From contig JAOPXK010000098.1 of assembly GCA_025965195.1 (NCBI GenBank), positions 21,335 to 85,334 on the forward strand: 64,000 bases of DNA, given 5' to 3'. This document shows positions 9,967 through 19,548 of this stretch, one piece after another. Below the pieces are notes generated by a model. The model had not been told where the DNA came from and did not search any database. It worked only from the letters and a program-made list of their open reading frames with translations. The position numbers were made by a program, and so were the translations under genes. The DNA is from Marmoricola sp. (GTDB taxonomy: Bacteria; Actinomycetota; Actinomycetes; Propionibacteriales; Nocardioidaceae). The first letter of the stretch is position 1. Each line of letters opens with the position of its first letter.

Positions 9967-10749
9967 TCAGAGGCGGCGATTGGCCAGCGACGGATTGTCC
10001 TTCCGGACGCGCAGAAGGCTCTCGCGGTCCAGCACACCGTGCAGCTCGGCCGCCTCCTCGCCGGCCTCGACCAGCACCGCACCGTCAGGAGCGACGACGA
10101 GCGAGTGGCCGGTGTAGCGCGGCCCCGGCTGACCGACCGCGACGACGTACGCCGTGTTCTCGATGGCTCGGGCCCGCACGAGCGTCCGCCAGTGATCGAC
10201 CTTGAGGGGTCCGGCAACCCAGGCCGACGGGACGACCAGCACTTCGGCTCCGCCTGCGACAAGAGTGCGGGCAAGCTCGGGAAAGCGCAGGTCGTAACAG
10301 GTCATCAGGCCGACCTGCCAGCCCGCCACCTCGGCGACGACCGGAGTCAGTGGGCCAGCATGGACCCGGTCGGACTCGCGGAAGCCGAAGGAGTCGTAGA
10401 GATGGATCTTCCGGTACGTCGTCACCGCTCCCGGCTGCGCAAGGACCAGGGTGTTGAACGGCCGCGTCGGGTCCTCGCTGGTCTCGAACATCCCGGCGAC
10501 GACGGCAGCGTGGTGCTGCTCAGCAAGGGCGCCGAGCCGGCTCGGGTAGGGCCCACTCAGCGGTTCGGCGTACGGCGCGAGGTCGGCACCCGGCTCTCCG
10601 AAGTCACGGGCCGCGGCCTCGGGGAGCACGACGAGATCGCCGTCGACCGTCAGTGAGTCGAGGAAGGCGAGGTTCTCCGCCGGGTCGAGCGAGGACGCGC
10701 GCTGCACCAGGGTCACGCGGAATGCGTCCTGCGGGTCGGAGGGGGTCAT
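9967..10749 (-). CDS. Carbon-nitrogen hydrolase (nitrilase superfamily)
   Basis: VVLPEAAARDF..., YRKIHLYDSFGFRESD, GLMTCYDLRFPELAR: the E-K-C catalytic triad motifs. Confidence 0.9.
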   Translation of the reverse strand: MTPSDPQDAFRVTLVQRASSLDPAENLAFLDSLTVDGDLVVLPEAAARDFGEPGADLAPYAEPLSGPYPSRLGALAEQHHAAVVAGMFETSEDPTRPFNTLVLAQPGAVTTYRKIHLYDSFGFRESDRVHAGPLTPVVAEVAGWQVGLMTCYDLRFPELARTLVAGGAEVLVVPSAWVAGPLKVDHWRTLVRARAIENTAYVVAVGQPGPRYTGHSLVVAPDGAVLVEAGEEAAELHGVLDRESLLRVRKDNPSLANRRL

Positions 10750-10787
10750 TGCCCCAGCCTGCCAGCACTGGTGGAACACTTCGAGGC

Positions 10788-11372
10788 ATGGACCAGGGGG
10801 ACGGCCCCGACGTTGGCGGCATCATTCTGGCCGGCGGCACCGCCGTCCGGCTGGGCGGCGCGGACAAGGCGACGATCGACATCGCCGGCCGCACGCTGCT
10901 CGAGCACGCGATCGACGCGATGATCGACCTCGCGGAGGTCGTCGTGGTGGGCATCCCCGTGCCGACGAACAGGCCGGTGACGTTCTTGCGTGAGGACCCG
11001 CCAGGCGGCGGCCCTGCCGCGGGGCTGCTCGCCGGGCTGAGCGGCTTCCCGCGGCTGCCGGACCTGGTGGTCGTCCTGGCCGTGGACATGCCGTGCGTGA
11101 CGGCTGCGACCATCCGCCGGCTGACCCGGTCGATGGTCGATGACGGCGCGCTGCTGGCCGACGAGTCAGGCCGCCGTCAGCCACTCTGCGGGGTCTACTC
11201 GACGGCCGCACTGCAGGCCCACCGCCCGCCGTACGAGCAGGAGTTCGGCCTGTCGGTGCATGCCCTGATCGGCAACCTGCGACTTGCCGAGGTGGCAGGC
11301 ATCGGCGACGAGGCCCGCGACGTGGACAGCTGGGACGATCTGACGCAGCTGCGCTCCGCGCTGGAGGCCTGA
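10788..11372 (+). CDS. mobA: Molybdenum cofactor guanylyltransferase
   Basis: GGIILAGGTAVRLGGADKATIDIAGRTLLEHAID...VVVLAVDMPCVTA NTP-transferase signature. Confidence 0.82.
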   Translation: MDQGDGPDVGGIILAGGTAVRLGGADKATIDIAGRTLLEHAIDAMIDLAEVVVVGIPVPTNRPVTFLREDPPGGGPAAGLLAGLSGFPRLPDLVVVLAVDMPCVTAATIRRLTRSMVDDGALLADESGRRQPLCGVYSTAALQAHRPPYEQEFGLSVHALIGNLRLAEVAGIGDEARDVDSWDDLTQLRSALEA

Positions 11373-11455
11373 TCCACGCCTCACCGAGGGCACCGATCCA
11401 GACAGTTGTGCCGAACCCCTTGCGACCTCGCGCCAACGGGGTAAGTCTGGGTCTC

Positions 11456-11761
11456 GTGAACCTGCACGACTGGATTGACGAACTGTGCGACGCCCTCGAC
11501 GTCGAGGTCGACGTCGATGAGTCGCTCATCCTCGACCTTGCCCGCGAGGCGGCGCACAACGTCGAACGCCCCGCTGCCCCGGTCTCCACCTTCCTGCTGG
11601 GGTACGCCGCCGCCCGCTCGTGCGGTGACCTCGACGAGCTGGAACGTCTCGCCGGGATCGCCACCGACCTGGCGCTGCGCTGGGACAAGCCGGCCGACGT
11701 GCTCAAGCACGAGGACGAGGATCCCGAGGTCGAGGCCGAGCTGGCCGACGTCGACGCGTGA
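11456..11761 (+). CDS. DUF6457-like small protein
   Basis: GTG start; NLHDWIDELCDALDVEVDVDESLILDLAREAAHNVERPAAPVSTFLLGYAA; follows mobA. Confidence 0.65.
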   Translation: MNLHDWIDELCDALDVEVDVDESLILDLAREAAHNVERPAAPVSTFLLGYAAARSCGDLDELERLAGIATDLALRWDKPADVLKHEDEDPEVEAELADVDA

Positions 11762-11820
11762 CCCGGATGCCGGCCCGGGTGCAGGCCCGGGTGTCGACAC
11801 TGTCCTCCTAGGCTGGGCCC

Positions 11821-12795
11821 ATGCGCGCTGTCATCGCCCCTGAGCCGGGTGGCTACGAAGCCCTCGTCCTCGCCGATCTTCCCGACCCCGTCGCCGGCCC
11901 GGGCGAAGTCGTCATCGAGGTGGTGGCTTCAGCCGTCAATCGCGCCGACACCTTGCAGCGCATGGGTTTCTACCCGCCTCCGCCCGGCGTCACCGAGGTC
12001 CTCGGCCTCGAGTGCTCCGGCCGGGTCCGCTCGCTCGGTGATGGCGTGACGGGGCTTGCCGTCGGTGATGAGGTCTGCGCGCTGCTCGCAGGCGGTGGGT
12101 ACGCCGAGCAGGTCGCCGTACCTGCCGGACAGGTGATGCCCGTGCCCGCGGGAGTGGACCTCAAGACCGCGGCCGCACTGCCCGAGGTTGCCGCGACAGT
12201 GTGGTCCAACGTCTTCATGATCGCCGCTCTCCAGCCCGGCGAGACCTTCCTCGTCCATGGCGGTGCCGGCGGCATCGGCACCTTCGCGATCCAGCTCGCC
12301 AAGGCGCTCGGCGCTCGCGTCTTCACCACGGCCGGCTCGCCGGAGAAGCTCGACCTGTGCCGTTCGCTCGGCGCGGACGTGGCGATCAACTACCGCGACG
12401 AGGACTTCGTGGCGGTGCTCGGCGAAGCCGGAGGCGCCGACGTCATCCTCGACAACATGGCCGCGAAGTACCTCGATGCCAACGTGACCGCGCTCGCCAC
12501 CCAGGGCCGGCTGGTGATCATCGGGATGCAGGGCGGCAGCAAGGCCGAGCTCGACATCGGCAAGCTCCTCCAAAAGCGGGGCGCCGTCATCGCCACCTCC
12601 CTGCGCTCGCGGCCGATCGAGGAGAAGTCGTCGGTCTGTGCATCGGTCGTCGAGCACGTCTGGCCGCTCGTTGCCGACGGCCGGGTCAAGGCGATGGTCA
12701 ACCTGGAGCTGCCGCTCGCAGAGGTCGCGGAGGCGCATCGCCAGATGGAGGCAGGTGAACACACCGGCAAGATCCTGCTCACCATCGGTGAATAG
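11821..12795 (+). CDS. NAD(P)H-quinone oxidoreductase (zinc-type MDR family)
   Basis: GGYEALVLADLPDPVAGPGEVVIEVVASAVNRADTLQRMGFYPPPPG...LVHGGAGGIGTFAIQLAKALGARV. Confidence 0.92.
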   Translation: MRAVIAPEPGGYEALVLADLPDPVAGPGEVVIEVVASAVNRADTLQRMGFYPPPPGVTEVLGLECSGRVRSLGDGVTGLAVGDEVCALLAGGGYAEQVAVPAGQVMPVPAGVDLKTAAALPEVAATVWSNVFMIAALQPGETFLVHGGAGGIGTFAIQLAKALGARVFTTAGSPEKLDLCRSLGADVAINYRDEDFVAVLGEAGGADVILDNMAAKYLDANVTALATQGRLVIIGMQGGSKAELDIGKLLQKRGAVIATSLRSRPIEEKSSVCASVVEHVWPLVADGRVKAMVNLELPLAEVAEAHRQMEAGEHTGKILLTIGE

Positions 12796-12816
12796 GTGCC
12801 GAGTAGGTTTGCTGTC

Positions 12817-13380
12817 ATGAGTGAGCCCCTGAATGACCAAGGTGAAGAGCCGCGCGTGGTCGTCATCGGTCCCGACGGACTGCCCGCACAGTCGGTCGGC
12901 GCGGAGGACGGCGACGACTCCGGCAACGAGCGCGGCGGGCTGACCGACCTGGTCGAGGAACCCGCCAAGGTGATGCGGATCGGCAGCATGATTCGCCAGC
13001 TCCTCGAGGAGATCAAGGCCGCTCCGCTCGACGAACCCGGCCGCCAGCGACTCGCTTCGATCCTCAAGGTCTCGATCACCGAGCTGAAGACCGGCCTGGC
13101 GCCCGAGCTCGACGAGGAGCTCGACCGGCTGATCGAGCCGTTCAGCGAGAACACCCCGACCGAGTCCGAGCTGCGGATCGCCCAGGCCCAGCTCGTCGGC
13201 TGGCTCGAAGGTCTCTTCCACGGCATCCAGACCGCGATCTACGCCCAGCAGCTCACCGCCCGCGCCCAGCTCGAGCAGATGCGGCGGGCTCTCCCTCCGG
13301 GCTCGATGCCTCCCGGCATGCACGCCGAGGACCCCGAGCAGGGCCCGGCCGAGAACAGCCGCGGAGGCATGTACCTCTGA
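12817..13380 (+). CDS. bpa: Bacterial proteasome activator (Bpa/PafE family)
   Basis: RVVVIGPDGLPAQSV...DLVEEPAKVMRIGSMIRQLLEEIKAAPLDEPGRQRL...IQTAIYAQQLTARAQLEQMRR...GGMYL C-terminus. Confidence 0.88.
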   Translation: MSEPLNDQGEEPRVVVIGPDGLPAQSVGAEDGDDSGNERGGLTDLVEEPAKVMRIGSMIRQLLEEIKAAPLDEPGRQRLASILKVSITELKTGLAPELDEELDRLIEPFSENTPTESELRIAQAQLVGWLEGLFHGIQTAIYAQQLTARAQLEQMRRALPPGSMPPGMHAEDPEQGPAENSRGGMYL

Positions 13381-13494
13381 CGAACCAGCAGGCTGCATCC
13401 GCAGAACGACGGACCGAAGTCGGGCTCGACGGTCCGGATCACGCGGAAGCTCCCGTGCGCGCCTGTTGATCGGTCCGCCTTCGTGCGGGCGCTG

Positions 13495-13534
13495 ACATTA
13501 CATATTGCCGACGTTCGTGTCGCTCCTGTAATGT
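13495..13534. promoter_or_regulatory. 8-bp perfect inverted repeat upstream of PaaX-type regulator (candidate operator)
   Basis: acattaca (13495-13502) and tgtaatgt (13527-13534), 32 bp start-to-start. Confidence 0.5.
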
Positions 13535-14270
13535 GTTGCGGGTGGCGATCCGGCCGGTATCCGCGCGTTCGACCGTCCTCAGCATCCTGCTCGGGGCCCA
13601 TCCCCCACGTCTCTCCGCGGGCGAGCTGGTCGCGGCGGGAGGCATCCTCGGCATCCGTGAGCCCACCGTCCGGGTGGCGCTGACCCGGATGGTCGCGGCC
13701 GGCGACCTGGTCCGCGATGGCAGCGGCTACTCACTGTCGCCCCGGCTGCTGGAGCGCCAGGCGCGGCAGGACGCCGCCCAGGTCCCGGCAACCCGCGGCT
13801 GGCACGGCACCTGGGAGATGGCCGTGGTCACCGCCAGCGGCAGGACTGCCTCCAGTCGCGCCGCTCTCCGGGCCCAGCTGACCGCCATCCGCGTCGCCGA
13901 GCTGCGCGAAGGCGTCTGGATGCGGCCGGCCAACCTGCGCAGGCCCTGGCCACCGGAGCTGACCGAGATCTCGACCTGCTTCGAGGTCAGGCCGGTCGGT
14001 GACGCAGCGACCCTGGTCCGCCAGCTCTGGGACCTCGACACCTGGGCCGGCCAGGGCAATGACCTGCTGGCCACGCTCGCGAAGACCGACGACCCGGCCA
14101 ATCGCTTCGCGGTGGTGGCAGCCGTGGTGCGGCACCTGCTCACCGACCCGATGCTGCCGCCCGAGCTCGAGCCGGCCGGTTGGCCGGGTGCGACGCTCCG
14201 GGCGGCGTACGACGACTACCGGACCTGGCTGCTCTCCCTGCAGCCGTCCCTCACCAAGGAGGACAAGTGA
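13533..14270 (+). CDS. PaaX-family transcriptional regulator
   Basis: SARSTVLSILLGAHPPRLSAGELVAAGGILGIREPTVRVALTRMVAAGDLVRDG...GYSLSPRLLERQ; PaaX-type wHTH and layout. GTG at 13542 is an alternative start. Confidence 0.85.
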   Translation: MLRVAIRPVSARSTVLSILLGAHPPRLSAGELVAAGGILGIREPTVRVALTRMVAAGDLVRDGSGYSLSPRLLERQARQDAAQVPATRGWHGTWEMAVVTASGRTASSRAALRAQLTAIRVAELREGVWMRPANLRRPWPPELTEISTCFEVRPVGDAATLVRQLWDLDTWAGQGNDLLATLAKTDDPANRFAVVAAVVRHLLTDPMLPPELEPAGWPGATLRAAYDDYRTWLLSLQPSLTKEDK

Positions 14271-15904
14271 CGACCACCCATGAAGTGACCAACCAGGTCC
14301 CACCACTGGCTGACGCGGACTACGCGGCGTACCCGCCCCTGCTCGAGGGACTCGCCCGTGAGGGCGCGGGCTGGGCCGAGGACGACCTGCATGCGCTCGG
14401 CCGGCGGGCCGGCAGCGAGGAGATCCAGGACTGGTCGCGGCTCGTCGAGAAGTACCCTCCGACGCTCCGCACCCACGATCGCTACGGACACCGGATCGAC
14501 GAGGTCGAGTTCGTCCCGCAATGGCACCAGCTGATGACCGAGGCCGTAGCGAACGGGCTGCACGCGGCTCCGTGGGCGGACGATCGCGTGGGCGCGCACG
14601 TCGCGCGCAGTGCCAAGACGTTCGTCTGGGGCGGCACGGATCCGGGCCACCTGTGTCCCATCTCCATGACGTACGCCGCCGTGCCGGCCCTGCGTGCCAA
14701 CCCGACCCTCTCCGCGCTGTACGAACCGCTGCTCACCTCGACGACCTACGACTTCGGGCTTCGCGAACCGTCGACCAAGCGCGGCCTGATCGCGGGCATG
14801 TCGATGACCGAGAAGCAGGGTGGGTCCGACGTACGCGCCAACACCACGTCCGCGACGCCCCTTGGATCAACACAGTCGGACGGCGCCTATGAGCTCGTCG
14901 GGCACAAGTGGTTCACCTCGGCGCCGATGTCGGACTTCTTCCTCACGCTCGCGCAGGCGCCCGGTGGGCTGTCGTGCTTCTTCGTGCCCCGGGTGCTGCC
15001 CGACGGCACCCGGAACCCGATCCGCCTGCAGCGCCTCAAGGACAAGCTCGGCAACCGCTCGAACGCCTCCTCCGAGATCGAGTACGACCGAGCGCGTGGC
15101 TGGCTCGTCGGCGAGGAGGGCCGCGGTGTGCCGACCATCATCGAGATGGTCAACATGACCCGGCTCGACTGCGCCGTCGGCTCGGCGGCCGGCATGCGCT
15201 TCGGGCTGATGCAGGCGATCCACCACGCCCGGCACCGCGAGGCGTTCGGCAAGCGGCTGGTCGACCAGCCGTTGATGGCCAACGTCCTCGCCGACCTGGC
15301 GCTCGAGGCCGAGGCCGCGACGACGGTGGGCATGCGCCTCGCCGGCGCCACCGACCGCGCGGTCCGGGGCGATGAGCAGGAGGCGCTGTTCAAGCGGGTC
15401 GGGCTCGCGGTCTCGAAGTACTGGATCTGCAAGCGCGCTCCCGTGCACGCCGCTGAAGCGCTGGAATGCCTTGGTGGCAACGGATATGTCGAGGAGTCCG
15501 GCATGCCGAGGCTCTACCGGGAGGCGCCGTTGCCGTCCATCTGGGAAGGCTCCGGCAACGTTGCGGCGCTGGACACCCTGCGAGCGATGGCCAGGCAGCC
15601 GGAGTCGCTGGACGCCTTCTTCGACGAGGTCGCGCTGGCCACAGGTGCGGACAGCCGGCTCGACGACGCGGTGGCCCGGATCCGCAAGGAGTTCAGCGAC
15701 TTCGACGACATCGAGTTCCGTGCCCGCCGGATCGTCGAGCAGCTGGCGCTGATCCTGCAGGGTTCGCTGCTGGTGCGGCATGCACCTCACGAAGTCGCAG
15801 ACGCCTTCTGTGCTTCACGGTTCGGCGGTGACTGGGGCATCGCGTTCGGCACCCTTCCGGTCGGCACGAACGCCACCGCGATCATCGAGCGGGCCGGCGC
15901 ATGA
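14267..15904 (+). CDS. Acyl-CoA dehydrogenase, AidB-like
   Basis: GTGA overlap with paaX-like gene; GMSMTEKQGGSDVRANTTSA..., LGGNGYVEESGMPRLYREAPLPSIWEGSGNV. Confidence 0.9.
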   Translation: MTTTHEVTNQVPPLADADYAAYPPLLEGLAREGAGWAEDDLHALGRRAGSEEIQDWSRLVEKYPPTLRTHDRYGHRIDEVEFVPQWHQLMTEAVANGLHAAPWADDRVGAHVARSAKTFVWGGTDPGHLCPISMTYAAVPALRANPTLSALYEPLLTSTTYDFGLREPSTKRGLIAGMSMTEKQGGSDVRANTTSATPLGSTQSDGAYELVGHKWFTSAPMSDFFLTLAQAPGGLSCFFVPRVLPDGTRNPIRLQRLKDKLGNRSNASSEIEYDRARGWLVGEEGRGVPTIIEMVNMTRLDCAVGSAAGMRFGLMQAIHHARHREAFGKRLVDQPLMANVLADLALEAEAATTVGMRLAGATDRAVRGDEQEALFKRVGLAVSKYWICKRAPVHAAEALECLGGNGYVEESGMPRLYREAPLPSIWEGSGNVAALDTLRAMARQPESLDAFFDEVALATGADSRLDDAVARIRKEFSDFDDIEFRARRIVEQLALILQGSLLVRHAPHEVADAFCASRFGGDWGIAFGTLPVGTNATAIIERAGA

Positions 15905-16758
15905 GCACGCCTGTCCGTACTCCGATCCGTACTGAGACCGCCGCCGGTGTCCGGTCGATCGTGTTGTGCCGGCCGGAGGAGTACAACACCATCACTCCCG
16001 AGCTCCGGGATGCCCTCGCCGTTGCCATCGACGAGGCCGACGACGACCCCGCTGTGCGCGTGATCCTGCTGCGGGCCGAGGGGCCGGCGTTCTGTGCCGG
16101 CTACGGGCTCGACTGGTCGACCGAGATGCAGGCCGCAGAAGGCTCCATGGAGCGGGTCTGGGACTCGGTGCTCGACCAGCGGGAGATGAGCCGGTTCGTC
16201 TCGACGTACATGAAGCTCTGGTACGCGCGAAAGCCGACCATCTCCGCGGTCCAGGGCTGGTGCATCGCTGGCGGCACCGACCTGGTGCTCTGCTCCGACA
16301 TCATCATCGCCGGCGAGGGTGCGAGCTTCGGCTATCCGCCGTCGCGGGTGTGGGGTACGCCGACCACGGCGATGTGGGTCTACCGGCTGGGGTTCGAGAA
16401 GGCCAAGCGCTACCTGCTGACCGGCGACGAGATCCCTGCCCCCGAAGCCGTCGCCGCCGGACTGATCCTCGAGTGCGTGCCCGACGACCAGTTGCAGGAG
16501 CACGCAATGGCCTTCGCGAAGCGGATGGCCCAGGTGCCCGGCAACCAGCTGGAGATGCTCAAGCTGCTCTGCAACCAGACCGCCGAGAACATGGGCATCT
16601 CCTCGACGCGCACGCTCGGCACCCTGTTCGACGGGGTCGCCCGGCACACCCAGGAGGGCCGGGACTTCGTGGCGCGCTCCACGGACATCGGCATCAGGCC
16701 GGCCGTGCGCGAGCGGGACGACCCGTTCGGCGACTACGGCTCGAGGACCAAGGCCTAA
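15901..16758 (+). CDS. Enoyl-CoA hydratase/isomerase (crotonase) family
   Basis: RSIVLCRPEEYNTITPELRDAL...FCAGYGLDWS...AVQGWCIAGGTDLVLCSDIIIA. Confidence 0.88.
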   Translation: MSTPVRTPIRTETAAGVRSIVLCRPEEYNTITPELRDALAVAIDEADDDPAVRVILLRAEGPAFCAGYGLDWSTEMQAAEGSMERVWDSVLDQREMSRFVSTYMKLWYARKPTISAVQGWCIAGGTDLVLCSDIIIAGEGASFGYPPSRVWGTPTTAMWVYRLGFEKAKRYLLTGDEIPAPEAVAAGLILECVPDDQLQEHAMAFAKRMAQVPGNQLEMLKLLCNQTAENMGISSTRTLGTLFDGVARHTQEGRDFVARSTDIGIRPAVRERDDPFGDYGSRTKA

Positions 16759-17336
16759 CGCAGCCGGCTTCGGCGGCTCAGCCCGAACGCAGTCGCACCG
16801 ACGAGCAGGGCCAGTACGCCGCCACCGACGATGCCGTTGCGCAGCTTCTGCGAACCGGTCGCCGCGGCCGTCCTCGGCACCACGCTGTCCCGGGCCGGGC
16901 TCACCTGCGGCGGTTGCGCGGCCTTCAGCACGCGTGCGGGACCGAGTACGTCCGCGATCTCGGCCGCGTCCTTGGCCGTCCATCTGGCAGTGCCGCCGCA
17001 GGCGTCCGCGTCGTACCCACCGCCACTCCGGTTGAGCAGCAGCAGGTACTTCTCGTCCGTCGCGAGCCCACCCAGTCCGCAGGACGCCGACTGCTTCCCG
17101 GTCGTCACTGTGAGGTGCGGGGACAGCTCGCCCTTGTAGCTGCCATCGACCGTGACGTCATAGGAGACGGTGGTGCCGGTCTCCGTGCTGTCGCCGATGT
17201 AGCCCTCCACGACGGTGTCGGCGCGCTGGGCCTGCTCACCGAGCGAGGACACCACGCACGAGCACGCGAAGGCCTGCGCGGGAGCGATCACCAGCATCGA
17301 AGCGGCGAGGCCGACGGCAAGCAGCAGTCTCAACAT
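16755..17336 (-). CDS. Secreted/membrane-anchored NTR-like protein
   Basis: Signal peptide MLRLLLAVGLAASMLVIAPAQAFA then CSCVVSSLGEQAQRADTVVEGYI...; C-terminal TM and RRSRLR tail. Confidence 0.6.
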   Translation of the reverse strand: MLRLLLAVGLAASMLVIAPAQAFACSCVVSSLGEQAQRADTVVEGYIGDSTETGTTVSYDVTVDGSYKGELSPHLTVTTGKQSASCGLGGLATDEKYLLLLNRSGGGYDADACGGTARWTAKDAAEIADVLGPARVLKAAQPPQVSPARDSVVPRTAAATGSQKLRNGIVGGGVLALLVGATAFGLSRRSRLR

Positions 17337-17368
17337 GTCGTTGTGACGCGTGCGGCCACCGGTCGGTT

Positions 17369-18178
17369 TCACTGGTCCAGCAGCTTTTCCAGGAGCACGG
17401 CGACGCCATCCTCGTCGTTCGAGGGCGCGATCCGTTCGGCAGCCGCGATCACGGTCGGATGCGCGTTGCTCATGGCGTAGGACGTCCCTGCCCACTCGAG
17501 GAGCGGGATGTCATTGGGCATGTCACCGAAGGCCACCACCTCGCTGGCGGAGATCCCCCGCGCCGCGCACAGCAGCTCGAGCGTCGACGCCTTCGTCACC
17601 TGTGCGGCGCTGATCTCGAGCAACGAGCTCGACGAGGACCACGTGACGACGACCCGCTCTCCGACCGCGACCGCGGCGCGGTCCCAGAACTCCTGCGCGG
17701 GAAGTGACTCGTGCCGGGCCAGGAGCTTGAGCGCCGGCGCACGGAAGATCTGCTCGAGTGTCCCGCGCCGGGCGCCGTCGGGCACCGGGAAGCGCTCCAG
17801 GAAGCCGGCCTCGAGCGCGATGCCTTCCAGGGACTCCACGGCGAAGTGTGTGTCGGGGATGGCGCCGCGCATCAGCTCGCCGACCTCGAGACCGACCTCC
17901 GGCTCGATCGCCCGGACGAGCTGGACGTCATCGCGGGCGACGTCCCAGACGAGCGCGCCGTTGGAGATGATCGCCAGGCCGTGTCCCCCGACGTACTCGA
18001 AGACGTCCCTCGCCCATCGCAGCGGTCGCCCGGTGACGAAGACGACCTCGATGCCCGTTGCCTCGACGGCGAGCAGCGCCTCACGGGTGCGGTCGCTGAT
18101 CTTGCCGTCCGAGCGCAACAGGGTGCCGTCGAGGTCGGTCGCGACGAGCTTCACATCGGGCGGGGGCAGCACCGGCAA
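17369..18178 (-). CDS. HAD-superfamily hydrolase (Cof-type)
   Basis: LVATDLDGTLLRSDGKISDRTREAL...VVAFGDMPNDIPLLEWAGTSYAMSNA. Confidence 0.92.
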   Translation of the reverse strand: MPVLPPPDVKLVATDLDGTLLRSDGKISDRTREALLAVEATGIEVVFVTGRPLRWARDVFEYVGGHGLAIISNGALVWDVARDDVQLVRAIEPEVGLEVGELMRGAIPDTHFAVESLEGIALEAGFLERFPVPDGARRGTLEQIFRAPALKLLARHESLPAQEFWDRAAVAVGERVVVTWSSSSSLLEISAAQVTKASTLELLCAARGISASEVVAFGDMPNDIPLLEWAGTSYAMSNAHPTVIAAAERIAPSNDEDGVAVLLEKLLDQ

Positions 18179-18291
18179 AGTGTGTCACCGAATGTTCACC
18201 CGGAAGGTGGAGGATCGAGACAGTCGAGGCCCTGCCGGCGGTCGTCCGGCACCTTGCGGTCCTTGGAGGGCGTGCGGACCTACCCGGTAGC

Positions 18292-19503
18292 TCAGGCGAC
18301 GCGTTCAAAGATCGCGGCGATCCCCTGGCCTCCACCGATACACATCGTCTCCAGTGCATACCGTCCTTCGCGCCGGTCGAGCTCGCGAAGCATCGTGGTC
18401 AGGATGCGACAGCCGGTCGCGCCGACCGGATGTCCCAGACTGATCGCCGAGCCGTTGACGTTGAGACGTTCATCCTCGAGTGCGGACAGCCCCCATTCGC
18501 GGGTGCAGGCGAGGACCTGCGCCGCGAACGCTTCGTTCAGCTCGATGAGATCCATGTCGGCAAGCGTGACGCCGGCCCGCCCAAGTGCACGGGAGGTGGC
18601 AGGGACGGGACCGATTCCCATTCGATGTGGCTCCACTCCGGCGGTCGCCCACGAGACCAGCCGCGCGAGCGGTCGCAGGCCCAGCTCGTCCGCCCGCGCT
18701 GGAGTGGTCACCACGCAGATCGAGGCACCGTCGTTCTGCCCGCTGGAGTTTCCCGCGGTGACCGTCGCCTGCGCATCTCCAGCACGCATCGCAGGAGACA
18801 GCGCAGCGAGGCGTTCGAGCGTGGTGTCGGCGCGCGGATGCTCGTCCACCGAAACGGCTGCGGACGACCGGGGTCCGGTCACGGTCACGGGCACGATCTC
18901 GGCGTCGAACCGGCCGGCGAGCTGGGCTGCCACTGCACGCTGGTGTGAGCGCAGCGCGAGCTCGTCCTGTTCCTCACGCGGGATCCGGTACTCCCGGCGG
19001 AGGTTCTCGGCGGTCTCGAGCATGCCCCCGGCGACCGGGTGGTTCACCCCGCCGGCGGTGATCCGGCCTCGGGCCAAGCGGTCATGGAAGGGCTGGGTCT
19101 CCGACCGTGCGCCCCAGCGCATCGCCGTCGTGTAGTACTCGGCCTGGCTCATGCTCTCGACACCGCCGGCGAGCACCACGTCACTGACACCGGTCTGCAC
19201 CTGCATGGCTGCCATCAGCACGGACTGCAGACCTGAACCGCATCGGCGATCGAGCTGCAGGCCCGTCACGTCGATCGGCAGTCCGGCGTCGAGCGCTGCG
19301 ACCCGACCGATGGCAGGAGCCTCGCCGTTCGGATAGCACTGGCCGAGCAGGACGTCATCGATGTGCTGGGGCTGCAGGCCGGTCCGGTCGATCACGGCCC
19401 GGATCAGCTCGGCTGCAAGTGCGGCGGCCGGTACGTCGCGCAGCACGCCGCCGTAGCGTCCGACCGCGGTCCGCACCGGTTCACAGATCACTGCGTCAGG
19501 CAT
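18292..19503 (-). CDS. Thiolase (acetyl-CoA C-acyltransferase)
   Basis: RTAVGRYGG..., LDRRCGSGLQSV, NVNGSAISLGHPVGATGCRI, CIGGGQGIA. Confidence 0.95.
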   Translation of the reverse strand: MPDAVICEPVRTAVGRYGGVLRDVPAAALAAELIRAVIDRTGLQPQHIDDVLLGQCYPNGEAPAIGRVAALDAGLPIDVTGLQLDRRCGSGLQSVLMAAMQVQTGVSDVVLAGGVESMSQAEYYTTAMRWGARSETQPFHDRLARGRITAGGVNHPVAGGMLETAENLRREYRIPREEQDELALRSHQRAVAAQLAGRFDAEIVPVTVTGPRSSAAVSVDEHPRADTTLERLAALSPAMRAGDAQATVTAGNSSGQNDGASICVVTTPARADELGLRPLARLVSWATAGVEPHRMGIGPVPATSRALGRAGVTLADMDLIELNEAFAAQVLACTREWGLSALEDERLNVNGSAISLGHPVGATGCRILTTMLRELDRREGRYALETMCIGGGQGIAAIFERVA

Positions 19504-19548
19504 GCCGGCACACCGACGGCCAGCGGAACAGAACAGGTGAGGTCATCC

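Noticed and set aside
11929-13398. 489-aa minus-strand ORF over quinone oxidoreductase and bpa
   Set aside because: Antisense shadow; both plus-strand genes are well supported.
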